Notes: generated from the sequence alone by a model not told the origin. 64,000 nt of DNA from Stenotrophomonas rhizophila (GCF_000661955.1 NZ_CP007597.1:2225605-2289604), one strand, 5' to 3'. Shown: positions 7,202-15,744, numbered from the stretch's first letter. Numbers and translations are program-made.

Positions 7202-8776
7202 ATGTCAAATGCGCGTCTGACGGAGATCGCCGTCGAAAGGTTCAAGAGTCATGGAGCAGAAACGAGAGTTGGACTTAGTCCGCTCACGGTTCTTGTGGGT
7301 CCCAACAATGGCGGCAAGAGCACTATTGTTCAGGCCCTGCTCCTGTTGCAGCAGACCCTGCACTTCCCGCGCGTTGAGGTGCCACTTCATCTCGCGGGGG
7401 CGGTCGATGCCAACTCATTGCGAGAGCTGACTTATGACTGGCCGACCGGTGAAGACTTCATAGGGCCGCGATTCCAGATCCATTGGGCTTCAGACGTCGA
7501 GACGGAATCAGTTCTAGAGGAGATAGGGGACGGGCCATTCTCAGTTGCTGCTGAACGGATTGGTGGCGACTGGCTCCGCCAGTTTTCTGCTGAGTCAATC
7601 TTTTCGACAGCTACCAGTATCAGCCTACAATTCTCTCAAATTTCTGGAAAGCTCTCGCTTACTCACATTGAGTTGGCGGCATATGCGAACCAGGCGGTCG
7701 CGCCACGATTGATATTCGAGTTCAAGCTCCTAGATGATGGGGCTTACGAGGTCTCCTGTAACGGTGAGGCTGGAAAGAGTATCAAGGTTAATCTCGATCA
7801 CTTCATTCCGTACATCTCGATTAATACGAGGAACATTGGGCCAAGGGATAGGCAGCGTGCGTGGGTGAACGCTTTCAAGGCAGTCTTCTTGCAACCGCTC
7901 GATGATCTGCAGGGCATTCTGCGAAACCTCAACTATCTTTCCTCGACACGCGACATTCAGCCAGCAATTTACCGGTCTGCATCTATCGCACCGGAAGGTG
8001 TTGGCGTGTCTGGGGAGCTGGCTGCGCAGCTCCTTCACGCGAGTCAAGATAAGAGTGTCTTATACAACCCTCCGAGCTCTGCCGCGTTGCATGAAATTCC
8101 GACGCCCGTTATCTCCACACTTCAGGTGGCTGTGGGAAATGTCTTGCGCGAGCTGGGCATAAGTGCCCCGCTATCCATTCAGAAGATTGGCGACCTCGGC
8201 TTCAGGCTGTTGTTCGGCAACGCCACCCTGCAGCACGTTGGGCGTGGCCTTACATACCTGTTGCCGATCGTTGAGATGGGACTTATTGGAGATCCCACGC
8301 TTTTCTCAGCTAAAGACCGGCAGTTAACTTTCAAGCGAGCCAACTTCTCAGTATGTGCGTTTGAGGAACCCGAGGCGCATCTTCACCCAAAACTGCAAGC
8401 AATGTTAGCGGATTGGTTTGTAGCATTAGCCAACGGGAAAAGGCAAGTAATAGTCGAAACACATAGCGATCACTTGGTGAGGAGGCTTCGGTCCCTCATC
8501 GCTCAAGCCAGTCCCGATTCCCCGATGGAATCGTGGCTTCGGTGTCACGTGTCGATCGTGGAGGTGGAGCAGGTTGGTGGAATTAGCAAGGTTGCCGTGT
8601 CTCACTTGCAGAAGAATGGTGACCTCGAGACCTGGCCTAAGGATTTTATGGGTCAAGCTCAGTTGATGGAGGAGGTCATATATGTCGCTGGCCTCGGGAA
8701 GGACGATGACGCGGAGGGCCAGCTTCCAGAAGTGGCTCATTCTTCAGAGGATGAGCCCTATGAACGTCCTGATTGA
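7202..8776 (+). CDS. AAA/ABC-class ATPase with DUF3696-like C-terminus (OLD/RecF-like)
   Basis: A 524-residue soluble ATPase of the AAA_15/AAA_21 type. It has Walker A GPNNGGKST (33-41), Walker B ending in FEEPEAHLHPK (from residue 387) and an H-loop ETHSDHLVRR (419-428). The end of the domain (GDLETWPKDFMGQ) resembles the DUF3696 tail. Such ATPases are common in anti-phage systems, usually paired with an effector. A GAGGA site precedes the ATG. The downstream gene starts inside this one (17-bp overlap), implying translational coupling. Base composition is clearly A/T-richer than in the flanking metabolic genes, a sign of transfer. A role in DNA repair or phage sensing is inference. Confidence 0.85.
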   Translation: MSNARLTEIAVERFKSHGAETRVGLSPLTVLVGPNNGGKSTIVQALLLLQQTLHFPRVEVPLHLAGAVDANSLRELTYDWPTGEDFIGPRFQIHWASDVETESVLEEIGDGPFSVAAERIGGDWLRQFSAESIFSTATSISLQFSQISGKLSLTHIELAAYANQAVAPRLIFEFKLLDDGAYEVSCNGEAGKSIKVNLDHFIPYISINTRNIGPRDRQRAWVNAFKAVFLQPLDDLQGILRNLNYLSSTRDIQPAIYRSASIAPEGVGVSGELAAQLLHASQDKSVLYNPPSSAALHEIPTPVISTLQVAVGNVLRELGISAPLSIQKIGDLGFRLLFGNATLQHVGRGLTYLLPIVEMGLIGDPTLFSAKDRQLTFKRANFSVCAFEEPEAHLHPKLQAMLADWFVALANGKRQVIVETHSDHLVRRLRSLIAQASPDSPMESWLRCHVSIVEVEQVGGISKVAVSHLQKNGDLETWPKDFMGQAQLMEEVIYVAGLGKDDDAEGQLPEVAHSSEDEPYERPD

Positions 8777-9641
8777 TCCCGAGCTGCTCGCTCCTTTTCG
8801 GAATGCCCGCCACTGCACTGAGGCCGATGTGGCCGCGCTCAAAGAGTCTCTGGAGCAGCTCACCAGGTTCACCACCAACTATGATGCGAAAGTTGTGTCG
8901 ACGAAGCATCTATGGCGCATGCTCCAGGAGCTGTACATCGCTCCCGTAGTTGATGCTTTCAATGAGCCCACAGTGCGAACTCCGTTGCAACTGTTGCGAG
9001 GGCGGCTAAGGGTGGTCGTCCCTGACGTGAATCGGCCTCTACTTGCATGGGGCTTCGAGCAGATGCTTAGTCGCAATGACGGGCAGGATTGGCCAAGTGG
9101 GTATGCATCAGTAGCGGCCGAACTGCAGGCTGCCAACGAGTCAGTGGTGCTCTTCACTCGCTACCTAGAAGGTCGGAACGTTACGACTCACAAGGCTGCG
9201 CATTCGATACTCGTGGAGAAGACACGCTGGCGCATGCACGTTGGTGCGCCTAGTCTAAATGGAATTGTTTCCGTGCCATGCGTTGCGTCATTGCGGAATG
9301 CTGATGTTTCGTGGACTACTCGCTTCGACGACACGTTGCCGGACACAGCCCCGTCGGAGGGAGCTGCATTCCAGCCTCCATTTAACTGGCACCGAGGGTA
9401 TGTAAAGCCCTTTCGCGTTCATCAATCAAAGTTTGCGTGGACGGACTCAGCCGGTAGCGGTTGGTCCGATCCGAACACTCCAGGGACTTCGTATCACTGG
9501 GATGTTCACTTTGCGGTTGCATCGGAGAGCCCGATTGGAATCTCGCCAGCGAACATTGTCCGTTGGGGGGCGCCTAGGAAGGAAGGTATTGCTGGCGGGA
9601 TACACCACGTTCCGCGCCTGAAGCGTGCCCGGGTTGTTTAA
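8760..9641 (+). CDS. unknown protein coupled to the DUF3696 ATPase; candidate effector
   Basis: The start at 8760 (MNVLIDPELL) is chosen because AGAGGA lies nine bases upstream; it overlaps the ATPase gene by 17 bp. The 293-residue product has no membrane segment or signal peptide. The N-terminal half is helical. The C-terminal half has conspicuous Trp/His/Gly-rich patches: NWHRGYVKPFR, SGSGWSDP, YHWDVHF and a final GGIHHVPRLKR. The HWDV...HHVP layout resembles C-terminal toxin or nuclease domains of polymorphic toxins, but I cannot name a family. Tight coupling with an OLD/RecF-like ATPase suggests the effector half of a two-gene defence system. It is A/T-rich like the ATPase, and a hairpin terminator follows immediately. 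Confidence 0.75.
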   Translation: MNVLIDPELLAPFRNARHCTEADVAALKESLEQLTRFTTNYDAKVVSTKHLWRMLQELYIAPVVDAFNEPTVRTPLQLLRGRLRVVVPDVNRPLLAWGFEQMLSRNDGQDWPSGYASVAAELQAANESVVLFTRYLEGRNVTTHKAAHSILVEKTRWRMHVGAPSLNGIVSVPCVASLRNADVSWTTRFDDTLPDTAPSEGAAFQPPFNWHRGYVKPFRVHQSKFAWTDSAGSGWSDPNTPGTSYHWDVHFAVASESPIGISPANIVRWGAPRKEGIAGGIHHVPRLKRARVV

Positions 9642-9648
9642 GCCTCTG

Positions 9649-9679
9649 GCCACCTTGCCTGTAATCAGGGCAAGGTGGC
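9649..9679 (+). terminator. hairpin terminator after the ATPase/effector pair
   Basis: A perfect 11-bp stem, GCCACCTTGCC (9649-9659) with GGCAAGGTGGC (9669-9679), encloses a 9-base loop and begins eight bases after the stop codon at 9641. The following U-tract is weak (CTTT only), so it may act as a transcript-stabilising hairpin. It separates the two-gene unit from the next gene. Confidence 0.65.
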
Positions 9680-9761
9680 TCAAGCTTTAAGCGGCTCGCT
9701 CTGCGCAGTTAGCGCTGGCGTAGTCGCCTTTTGTAAGCCAATTTTCGGGAATATATTTGAC

Positions 9762-10283
9762 ATGCTCTTCTCCTTACTCATGAGTCTGAGCTATGCAGAG
9801 TCCGGCATCATTGAGCTCGATGCGCTACGTCAGGCGCTTCCGTCCACTCCTGAGGACGTCCTCAATCAATTTTATGCAGACCACGGACGCAACTGCGCCT
9901 TCCAGAATCAGTACGGACACCTCGACATTAATCGCATCGAGTGGCAGCTAAAACGTGTGCCTGCCGAGCAGATTATTTCCTGTACAGTGTGGCGAGAATT
10001 TCAGAACTGGTGCGATAGTGTGGCTGAGCGAGTCAATGGCTTTGCCACCAAGGGCTGGAACTGTATCGATGTCCGGTCTGACGTTCGCCTTAGTTGGGAG
10101 TGCGAGCGCACTTGGATTCGGCCTCCTATCCTTCTGAGTGGAGCTTTTGCTCCCTCTGCCTCAGGGCTACATCTTGTCGAAGGACATACTAGGATCGGAT
10201 TGCTTAGAGGGCTCATTGCGGCGGACGTACTGTCCGGTACGTCAGAGCACCTCGTCTGGATTGGAAGAGTGCGCGGCTCTTAA
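9762..10283 (+). CDS. hypothetical protein, possibly ParB/sulfiredoxin-like fold
   Basis: The start at 9762 is the best upstream ATG, with a GGGA stretch about eleven bases before it; ATG 9780 is an alternative. The 173-residue soluble product ends in a region reading HLVEGHTRIGLLRGLI and HLVWIGR. The EGHTR motif recalls the E-G-N/H-x-R signature of ParB-like nuclease domains, but the resemblance is short. The composition is A/T-rich like the preceding two genes, so it probably arrived with them. A third component of the same system is possible, although the hairpin at 9649-9679 argues for separate transcription. Confidence 0.6.
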   Translation: MLFSLLMSLSYAESGIIELDALRQALPSTPEDVLNQFYADHGRNCAFQNQYGHLDINRIEWQLKRVPAEQIISCTVWREFQNWCDSVAERVNGFATKGWNCIDVRSDVRLSWECERTWIRPPILLSGAFAPSASGLHLVEGHTRIGLLRGLIAADVLSGTSEHLVWIGRVRGS

Positions 10284-10589
10284 TTGCGCCTTATCAATAC
10301 ATTGCCCGCTCTTGGTCTCGAGTGGCCTACTCCCCACCCTCGATAGATCGATCTAGCGGCGGGCAGTTCCTACGAAAAAGTGGACACCCGCTCAACAACA
10401 CTGCTCGAACTGCACGGGTGATCGATAGCCCAGCGACGAATGCAGGCGCTGGTGTGTTGGCGCGCGTCCTGACCTACGCGCATGTAGTGCTTTTCGTCCC
10501 GATCACCGCTCATTCGTCTATACCCTCCGTTCGTTCAAGCCAGGCAATGATTTGACGATCATGGGATTTGACCGATACCCAAATCGATT
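10284..10589. other. intergenic region with IS remnant
   Basis: About 300 bases downstream of the 9762-10283 gene. Apart from the end of an IS3-type element at 10371-10451 I see no gene or structured element that I can support. Confidence 0.4.
10371..10451 (-). mobile_element. remnant 3' end of an IS3-family insertion sequence
   Basis: On the minus strand codons ending at a TGA (10392-10394) read RLHSSLGYRSPVQFEQ, the typical C-terminus of the IS3-family OrfB transposase. It is followed by TGTCCACTTTTTCG, which resembles an IS end. Homology stops abruptly upstream of the RLHSS motif (about 10451), so only the last 20 or so codons and one terminus remain. Confidence 0.7.
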
Positions 10590-10796
10590 TCACAGCTTCG
10601 GCAGCGCAGGGTTCGTTCCGGCGCACGCGGGCTGTCCACGCACCCAGTCCGGGTAGCGATCCATCTTCGCGCTCAAGGGGATCATGGAGCGCTGTGGCAA
10701 GTAGGCGAATTTGGTGAATAGTTCCGTGGAGAAGTACTCCGTGGGGTGGTGGTACACCACAAAGGGCGGACTGGGGCTGTCGCCTTTCAGTCCCAT
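10590..10796 (-). CDS. small hypothetical protein (doubtful)
   Basis: A 68-codon frame starting at an ATG with a short GGAA upstream, 18 bases after the stop of the exported protein gene at 10815 and in the same direction. The product (MGLKGDSPSPPFVVY...) has a protein-like composition with several aromatic residues but no recognisable domain. It may be a real downstream gene of the same transcript or a degraded fragment near the IS remnant. Confidence 0.3.
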   Translation of the reverse strand: MGLKGDSPSPPFVVYHHPTEYFSTELFTKFAYLPQRSMIPLSAKMDRYPDWVRGQPACAGTNPALPKL

Positions 10797-10814
10797 GTTC
10801 CAACGCTGAACAAG

Positions 10815-11237
10815 TTAATCCACCATCGCGTCGTATTCGGTTCGGGTGGCCTGGACGTACGGCGATACACTGCGCACGCGGAAGCGCTGCTTGTAGTCCT
10901 CGCCCCCTGGGAAATCGAGAAGCCTCAGGATGAACTCGATGCCATCCTTACCCGTAAACCCTACAGTTGCGGAGTTCGCAAACGAGCCCAAACAGTTGCG
11001 CTCCCACTTGTTTGACTCCCAGTCCTGGACGGACGTGCCGTGGATCTGCTCCACCTCGGCCAGGGTCATGCCTAGGCAGACCTCGCCCATGCAGTAGCAG
11101 TCCTTCAAGACCAAAGTGGCGAACTGCCACTCGCGATCTATCGCACTGCTATCGTCAGCCCAGGCAGGCCCAGTCAAACAAGCGGCCGCCAGTGCCGCGA
11201 AAATCCTGTAGAACACCCATCCCCCTGTGGTACTCAT
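10815..11237 (-). CDS. hypothetical exported protein
   Basis: The start at 11237 is preferred: GGGGA lies seven bases upstream and the product then begins with a good signal peptide (hydrophobic stretch FAALAAACLTGPAWA, cleavage before DDSS at about residue 27). The 140-residue product contains four cysteines in the mature part, two close together in CYCMGEVC, and a segment GMTLAEVEQIHG of the sort seen in small envelope proteins. No family is recognised. It follows the restriction-modification gene after 38 bases on the same strand and may be transcribed with it, although a periplasmic protein has no obvious role there. Confidence 0.65.
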   Translation of the reverse strand: MSTTGGWVFYRIFAALAAACLTGPAWADDSSAIDREWQFATLVLKDCYCMGEVCLGMTLAEVEQIHGTSVQDWESNKWERNCLGSFANSATVGFTGKDGIEFILRLLDFPGGEDYKQRFRVRSVSPYVQATRTEYDAMVD

Positions 11238-11275
11238 AATATCCCCGACATGCGTAGCCGACCTGGTACCGGCCA

Positions 11276-14194
11276 TCAATCGTCGTCTTCCGCCTCTTCT
11301 TCCTCAGGCTCTGCCACCACCGCCCCACCCCGCCGCTCCACATTGAGCGCGTACAGCCGGCGCAGGATCTCGTCTTCCTCCAGGGGCCACGCCCAGCCGT
11401 AGGCGGCGGCCACCGCCCGATCCAGGTCGGCATGCAGGTCGACCAACCACTGCTCGTTGTCGTTGTACAACTTCGTCAGGGTCCGCTGGCGCCACTGGGC
11501 GGCAAACGGCGGACGCGGGACGATCCTTCGGGGCAGACCCGCTTGGGCTTCCTTGTCGGTCTGCTGGTACTCGATCCACTCAGGCGGGTTGAGCCAGCGT
11601 TCGCGAGCGTTGAGCAATGCCGCACTGGCGGTGGCAATTCTTTGCGCGCTGGGATCTTCGGCGTAGTCGGGCGCTGGGATATCAGGGGTCAGGCCCTCGG
11701 GAAACGGGAACGTCTCGAACGTCGTGCCGGGGGTGTAGCGAGGGTCGTTGCCCACCCCCATCCAGGTGCCCATGCGCAGCGCCCACACCTCGTGGAAACG
11801 CGAGTGCAGAATGCCCATGCTCGTGTCGTCTTCGCGCGAGATGGAGACGGTCGCATCGTCGTAGTAGGCTCTGGGATGGCCCCATACGAACACCCGGTGC
11901 TTGGACACGCGCGGGGTGATGATCACGCGCTCCAGGGGCGCCACCGCGGCCCGGATTTCGGTACCCACCCGCCCGTGGAGCCACCACTTCGTGCGCCGCC
12001 CTTCGTCCTTGTTCTTGAGGCGCTTGGGGCGGACATTTTCAACGACGTGCGCAAACGGCAGGGCATAACCTGCTGCCTCACGCTCCGAGCGAGCGTTGAA
12101 ATCGACAATCCACTTGCCCCTGGGACGCGCGGTGAGGTCGCGGGTGTTGAACAGGGGGCGCAAGACCTCGTTGTTCTCCCCACCCACGGCATTGGGCTGG
12201 CCCATCCATGCAAGCGCGGTGGCTTCGGGGATGTCGAACTTGCCCACTTTGACCGAGCCCTGGAAACTGCGGCCCCGGTTGGTGTCCAGACGCTTGGCCA
12301 GGGTGAGGTTGACCCCCTCCACGCCCACGGCGGGCCCGGTGAGGTCGGGGTAGATCACTTCTACCGGCCGGCCGTCCAGGTGCGGCTGGGCCTGTGATTG
12401 GCCAAACGCCACCATGGACACGCGCACGGCCGTGCCGCGGTCCCACCATTCCTGGTCGCTCCAGGCCTCGAATATCCGGGACTGGTCACTCACCCGCTCC
12501 AGGCTGCGGCGGTTTGCGCCGCCTCGAATGCTGTTGGTGGACACCAGCCCAACCCGGGCGGTTCCCGCCGGCAGGCAGTCCATGGACCGCTCGAACCAGT
12601 AGCAGACGAAATCAGCGCCTTCGGATACATGGCCGTCGTATGCAGCACGCAATCGCTCGACGTACTCGTCTCCCAGTTCGCGCCGCAGTTTCTTGTTGCC
12701 GATGAAGGGCGGGTTGCCCACGATCACGTCGCACACGGGCCAGGCGGCCGGCACCTCGCCTTCCAGCAGTGCGTCCCGGCACTGGATCTGGTCCAGCGGC
12801 AGCAGGATGGGATCCATCCGAGCGCCATACCCGTTCTGGATCATCCACTGCAGCTCGCCGATCCACACGGTGATCCGGGCCAGTTCAGCGGCATAGGCGT
12901 TGACTTCGATCCCGAACACCTGGCGCGGGGACACGCCCAGGATCTGGCGTGGTAGCCCCAGTTCCTCGGCTTCCAGCATGACCCGTCGCTCGATGTCTTT
13001 CAGGGCGCGCAAGGCCATGAAAAGGAAGTTGCCCGAACCGCACGCCGGATCCAGGACGGTGAACGAATGGAGCCGCCCCAGGAACTGGGTATAGCGTTCC
13101 TGGGCTTCTCCGAACGCGCGCGTCTGGGCTGCCTTCTGGGCTGACGACAGGCCCTGGCGGGAGCCCTTGAGGTCGGCCTTTTCCAGCAAGGGACCCAAGA
13201 TGGCCTTTTCGGCGTCCCAGTCCGACAGCCACGGCTCGATGATCACGGGCCGGATCAGTTTGGTGATCGTGGCCGGGTCGGTGTAGTTGGCGCCCAGTTG
13301 CTTGCGCTTGGCCGGGTCCAGGCCACGCTCGAACAAGGTGCCGAAAATGGATGGGTCGATCTGGTCCCAACTCAGGCGGCACGCCGCCAGCAGGATCCGC
13401 AACTCGTCGCGGTCCAGGCGCAGGGCGGTGTCGTTGTCGAACAGCCCGCCGTTGAACCAGGCAATGGGAACGAAGGCTACCCGCCCGCCCTTGGCGTGCA
13501 TGGCCGCGAACAGTTGGCGGGCGTTGTCCACGAACGCGTCCGGGTCGTCCTGCGACCCTTCCACCAGACGGGTGAACAGGTTATCCGGCAGCAGGCCGAT
13601 GTCCTCGGCAAACATGCAGAACACCAGCCTGTTGAGGAAGTGGGCCACCTCGCGGGCTTCATGTCCCCGCTGGCGCAGCGCCCAGGCCAGTTCAGCGAAC
13701 TTCCTGGCCGCCGCGGCGGTGATATCGGAGCGCTTGGTGTCGGGCTTCAACTCGTCGGGGTTGTTGAACATGGCCCGGACCTTGCGCAACACCGCAAGCT
13801 CCGCCAGGTCCTCCACCGTGAACCGGTGGACCTCCTTGACGGTGTTCGTGAAGTTGGTGTGGATCTCGATGGTTCGCAGATCCGACACCACCAGAAGGGG
13901 GGGGTTCTGCAGGTCATCGGAGTACATCTTCAACTGGGCGTACGCGTCCTGGAGGTTACGCCCCGTGCCCTTGGCTTCCCAACCGAAGTAGCCCTTCTTC
14001 CAGGCGTCGGCGAACCCTCGCCCGCCGGCCGCCTTGCCCACGCCGTACTCGTAGGTGAACCAGGTGTGGTCCGGGTCGGCTTCCCGCGGCGTGCGGTGTC
14101 CAGCCAGCCGGCACAGGTCGTCAAAGAACGACTGGGCGTCGCGGCGCTCGTCGCCGCCTCCACGCCACTTTTCAATGAACTCGTTAGGCGTCAT
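11276..14194 (-). CDS. MmeI-like (type IIL) restriction endonuclease-methyltransferase
   Basis: A single-chain enzyme of 972 residues. The start at 14194 (MTPNEFIEKW) is preferred over GTG 14236 because family members begin this way. The N-terminal region carries a PD-(D/E)xK-type nuclease motif, Asp63 then nine residues then Glu73-Ala-Lys75 (FGWEAKG), followed by NLQDAYAQLKMY, as in MmeI. The adenine-methyltransferase core has DPACGSGNF (382-390) and NPPF (494-497). The rest holds the target-recognition and C-terminal helical parts. Such enzymes methylate one strand of an asymmetric site and cut at a distance, needing no partner. The acidic tail (EPEEEEAEDDD) is unusual. A small gene lies just upstream. 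The target sequence cannot be predicted by eye. Confidence 0.88.
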   Translation of the reverse strand: MTPNEFIEKWRGGGDERRDAQSFFDDLCRLAGHRTPREADPDHTWFTYEYGVGKAAGGRGFADAWKKGYFGWEAKGTGRNLQDAYAQLKMYSDDLQNPPLLVVSDLRTIEIHTNFTNTVKEVHRFTVEDLAELAVLRKVRAMFNNPDELKPDTKRSDITAAAARKFAELAWALRQRGHEAREVAHFLNRLVFCMFAEDIGLLPDNLFTRLVEGSQDDPDAFVDNARQLFAAMHAKGGRVAFVPIAWFNGGLFDNDTALRLDRDELRILLAACRLSWDQIDPSIFGTLFERGLDPAKRKQLGANYTDPATITKLIRPVIIEPWLSDWDAEKAILGPLLEKADLKGSRQGLSSAQKAAQTRAFGEAQERYTQFLGRLHSFTVLDPACGSGNFLFMALRALKDIERRVMLEAEELGLPRQILGVSPRQVFGIEVNAYAAELARITVWIGELQWMIQNGYGARMDPILLPLDQIQCRDALLEGEVPAAWPVCDVIVGNPPFIGNKKLRRELGDEYVERLRAAYDGHVSEGADFVCYWFERSMDCLPAGTARVGLVSTNSIRGGANRRSLERVSDQSRIFEAWSDQEWWDRGTAVRVSMVAFGQSQAQPHLDGRPVEVIYPDLTGPAVGVEGVNLTLAKRLDTNRGRSFQGSVKVGKFDIPEATALAWMGQPNAVGGENNEVLRPLFNTRDLTARPRGKWIVDFNARSEREAAGYALPFAHVVENVRPKRLKNKDEGRRTKWWLHGRVGTEIRAAVAPLERVIITPRVSKHRVFVWGHPRAYYDDATVSISREDDTSMGILHSRFHEVWALRMGTWMGVGNDPRYTPGTTFETFPFPEGLTPDIPAPDYAEDPSAQRIATASAALLNARERWLNPPEWIEYQQTDKEAQAGLPRRIVPRPPFAAQWRQRTLTKLYNDNEQWLVDLHADLDRAVAAAYGWAWPLEEDEILRRLYALNVERRGGAVVAEPEEEEAEDDD

Positions 14195-14242
14195 CCATCT
14201 GTGGGCCTCCCCGCCCAGTATCACTCGTATCTTCACATATTG

Positions 14243-14452
14243 TCATGCTCGTTTGCGACCCCGCGTTGCCTTCCTTTCCGCTAGGTCAGCGGCCATCTTG
14301 GCCACCAGCGCTTCCTGCTTTTTGAGGGTCAATCCCATCCCGTAATCACGAACGTTGTGGTGGGCCTCGAAGTGGGCCACCGGCCGAAGCAGGTTGTCGG
14401 CGTCGCGTGCCAACACCCACCCGAAGGGCCGCTTTGGGTCGTAAGCTGTCAT
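14243..14452 (-). CDS. small hypothetical protein upstream of the MmeI-like gene
   Basis: A 69-residue basic protein (MTAYDPKRPFGWVL...) with a lysine/arginine-rich C-terminus (ERKATRGRKRA) suggestive of nucleic-acid contact. It ends about 50 bases before the preferred start of the MmeI-like gene, on the same strand, so the two are probably one transcript. The ATG is preceded by AGGGGG only one base away, an unusually tight spacing. It might be a control or accessory protein of the restriction system, but it has no visible helix-turn-helix. No family is recognised. Confidence 0.5.
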   Translation of the reverse strand: MTAYDPKRPFGWVLARDADNLLRPVAHFEAHHNVRDYGMGLTLKKQEALVAKMAADLAERKATRGRKRA

Positions 14453-14480
14453 GCCCCCTACTCCCGATAAACATCCCTAA
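14436..14480 (-). repeat. diverged direct repeat, copy B
   Basis: Read on the minus strand, a roughly 44-bp stretch beginning GATTAGGG and containing TTATCG, GTA and GGGGCA resembles copy A at 15701-15744, same orientation, about 1.26 kb away. Together they bracket the 14674-15669 gene. Copy B includes the start of the 14243-14452 gene. Confidence 0.45.
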
Positions 14481-14673
14481 TCCTCACCCTGCGCAGACCT
14501 GTAACGGTCAGTCGTAGGCGTCGAGGCAAGAGCGCCGCCTGCACCGAAGTTGGAGTGTCCTGTGGATGAATGGATGACGGGCCGCGCCTCACATGGGCGC
14601 GCACATATATTGGCGCCCTGGCGGGGTGCGCTAATAGTGTTGGGGGGACGTCGATGGCGCGCCGGGCAGATTG

Positions 14674-15669
14674 TTATAGCTCAACCAACGTAGCGATGTC
14701 GTCGAGCGCCCCCATCGTGAGATCAACTGGGCTCAATGCCTGAGCCGGCACTCTTGGGATCCACGCGAATCGGTACTCACGCTGGTACGTATACCGGAAA
14801 TGCTTGGCAAAGGGAACGCTGATGCGTGCAGTCTCGGGCTGGTGTGGATCGACGTACATCGCGTCCCCGCACGAGTACTCGCTCGATGGAATCTGATAGT
14901 CGGCGGCTTGGCGGAGCCGCTCGGCGAAAGCCTTCTTGTTTCTAATGATCAGACATGCTTGGGCTTCGAAGTCGCAAAACAAACGGGGCTCGACTGATTG
15001 CGTCACACAGTAGAGCCAGTAATCACCCTCTGCCGTATGATTGGCGCGCAGGACTTGGTCGCCTGAATTGTTCGGTACATCATGTGGATTCTTGACTAGC
15101 GCTACGAGATCAGCGCGAGATACCACAATAGACAAGGCCAGGCTCAGCTCGTCGTCACGTACCGCTCCGTTGAGGTGACTAGCTTTGAAGAAGCTGGCAG
15201 GCTGAATCCGTGCATTTCCTTGGCTAAGTAAGGCGGCCATATGCTCACTCTTGCCGTACTTGACCAAGCTGTTTCTTGGGTCCAAATCCAAGGCTGCAAA
15301 CACGCTGGCGGCCTTGCGACCCAGCTCTCCGACGAAATCCGACAGCGGCTGCTCGCGGATGAACCCGTTAGTAAACCCATTGGGATATGGGCCGTATCGG
15401 AGCTTCATCTCCTCAAGAACTTGGGTCCACTTGAGCATGAACCGTTGAGCCTCAGGATCTTTGGGAGATCCCAACCCAATCTTCGCCTGTGGCGTCAGGG
15501 TGATCATGTTCAACACTACATCACGCACCCGTTGCTGCAGCTCATCCTCAGACAGGTGCCTAAGGAACCGGTTCTCGCCGTAGGCCTGTCGCCACATTTC
15601 GTGCAGTTGCATCCGTGCTGGTCTCGGGTGGAAAGAATCAATTATGGCTTCACGGGCCACCGGTGCCAA
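14674..15669 (-). CDS. hypothetical protein, accessory gene
   Basis: A 331-codon frame. The first possible start is TTG 15669; GTG 15660 and ATG 15612 (MQLHEMWRQAYG) are alternatives, and none has a clear ribosome site. The C-terminal region (YCVTQSVEPRLFCDFEAQACLII, then KHFRYTYQREYRFAW) resembles proteins of the DUF2971 kind often found in defence islands, but the match is from memory and partial. No membrane segment. Codon use is A/T-richer than in the neighbouring MmeI-like gene, so it has a separate origin. A 44-bp segment upstream of it resembles the segment upstream of the 14243-14452 gene. Confidence 0.65.
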   Translation of the reverse strand: MAPVAREAIIDSFHPRPARMQLHEMWRQAYGENRFLRHLSEDELQQRVRDVVLNMITLTPQAKIGLGSPKDPEAQRFMLKWTQVLEEMKLRYGPYPNGFTNGFIREQPLSDFVGELGRKAASVFAALDLDPRNSLVKYGKSEHMAALLSQGNARIQPASFFKASHLNGAVRDDELSLALSIVVSRADLVALVKNPHDVPNNSGDQVLRANHTAEGDYWLYCVTQSVEPRLFCDFEAQACLIIRNKKAFAERLRQAADYQIPSSEYSCGDAMYVDPHQPETARISVPFAKHFRYTYQREYRFAWIPRVPAQALSPVDLTMGALDDIATLVEL

Positions 15670-15700
15670 AGCTGGCTTGGGCAGATGTCCCCTCAGTCGT

Positions 15701-15744
15701 GAGCGCCCTGCCCCTTACCCGCGATAACGACCCCTAATCGCCCG
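15701..15744 (-). repeat. diverged direct repeat, copy A
   Basis: Partner of copy B. Read on the plus strand it contains GCGATAA (15721-15727), a 7-bp spacer and TAATCGC (15735-15741), the same inner arms and spacing as the core site at 5841-5861 with one change. Also GCGCCCTGCCCC (15703-15714) matches 5814-5825 exactly. This suggests a related recombination site. Confidence 0.4.

Noticed and set aside
10510..10803. 97-codon minus-strand frame overlapping the 10590-10796 frame
   Set aside because: Composition is less protein-like than the alternative frame and no ribosome site is present.
5814..15714. The 12-bp match GCGCCCTGCCCC as attL/attR of an integrated island
   Set aside because: Too short and GC-rich to be convincing alone, and one copy lies inside the tnpT-tnpS intergenic region; kept only as support for the recombination-site idea.
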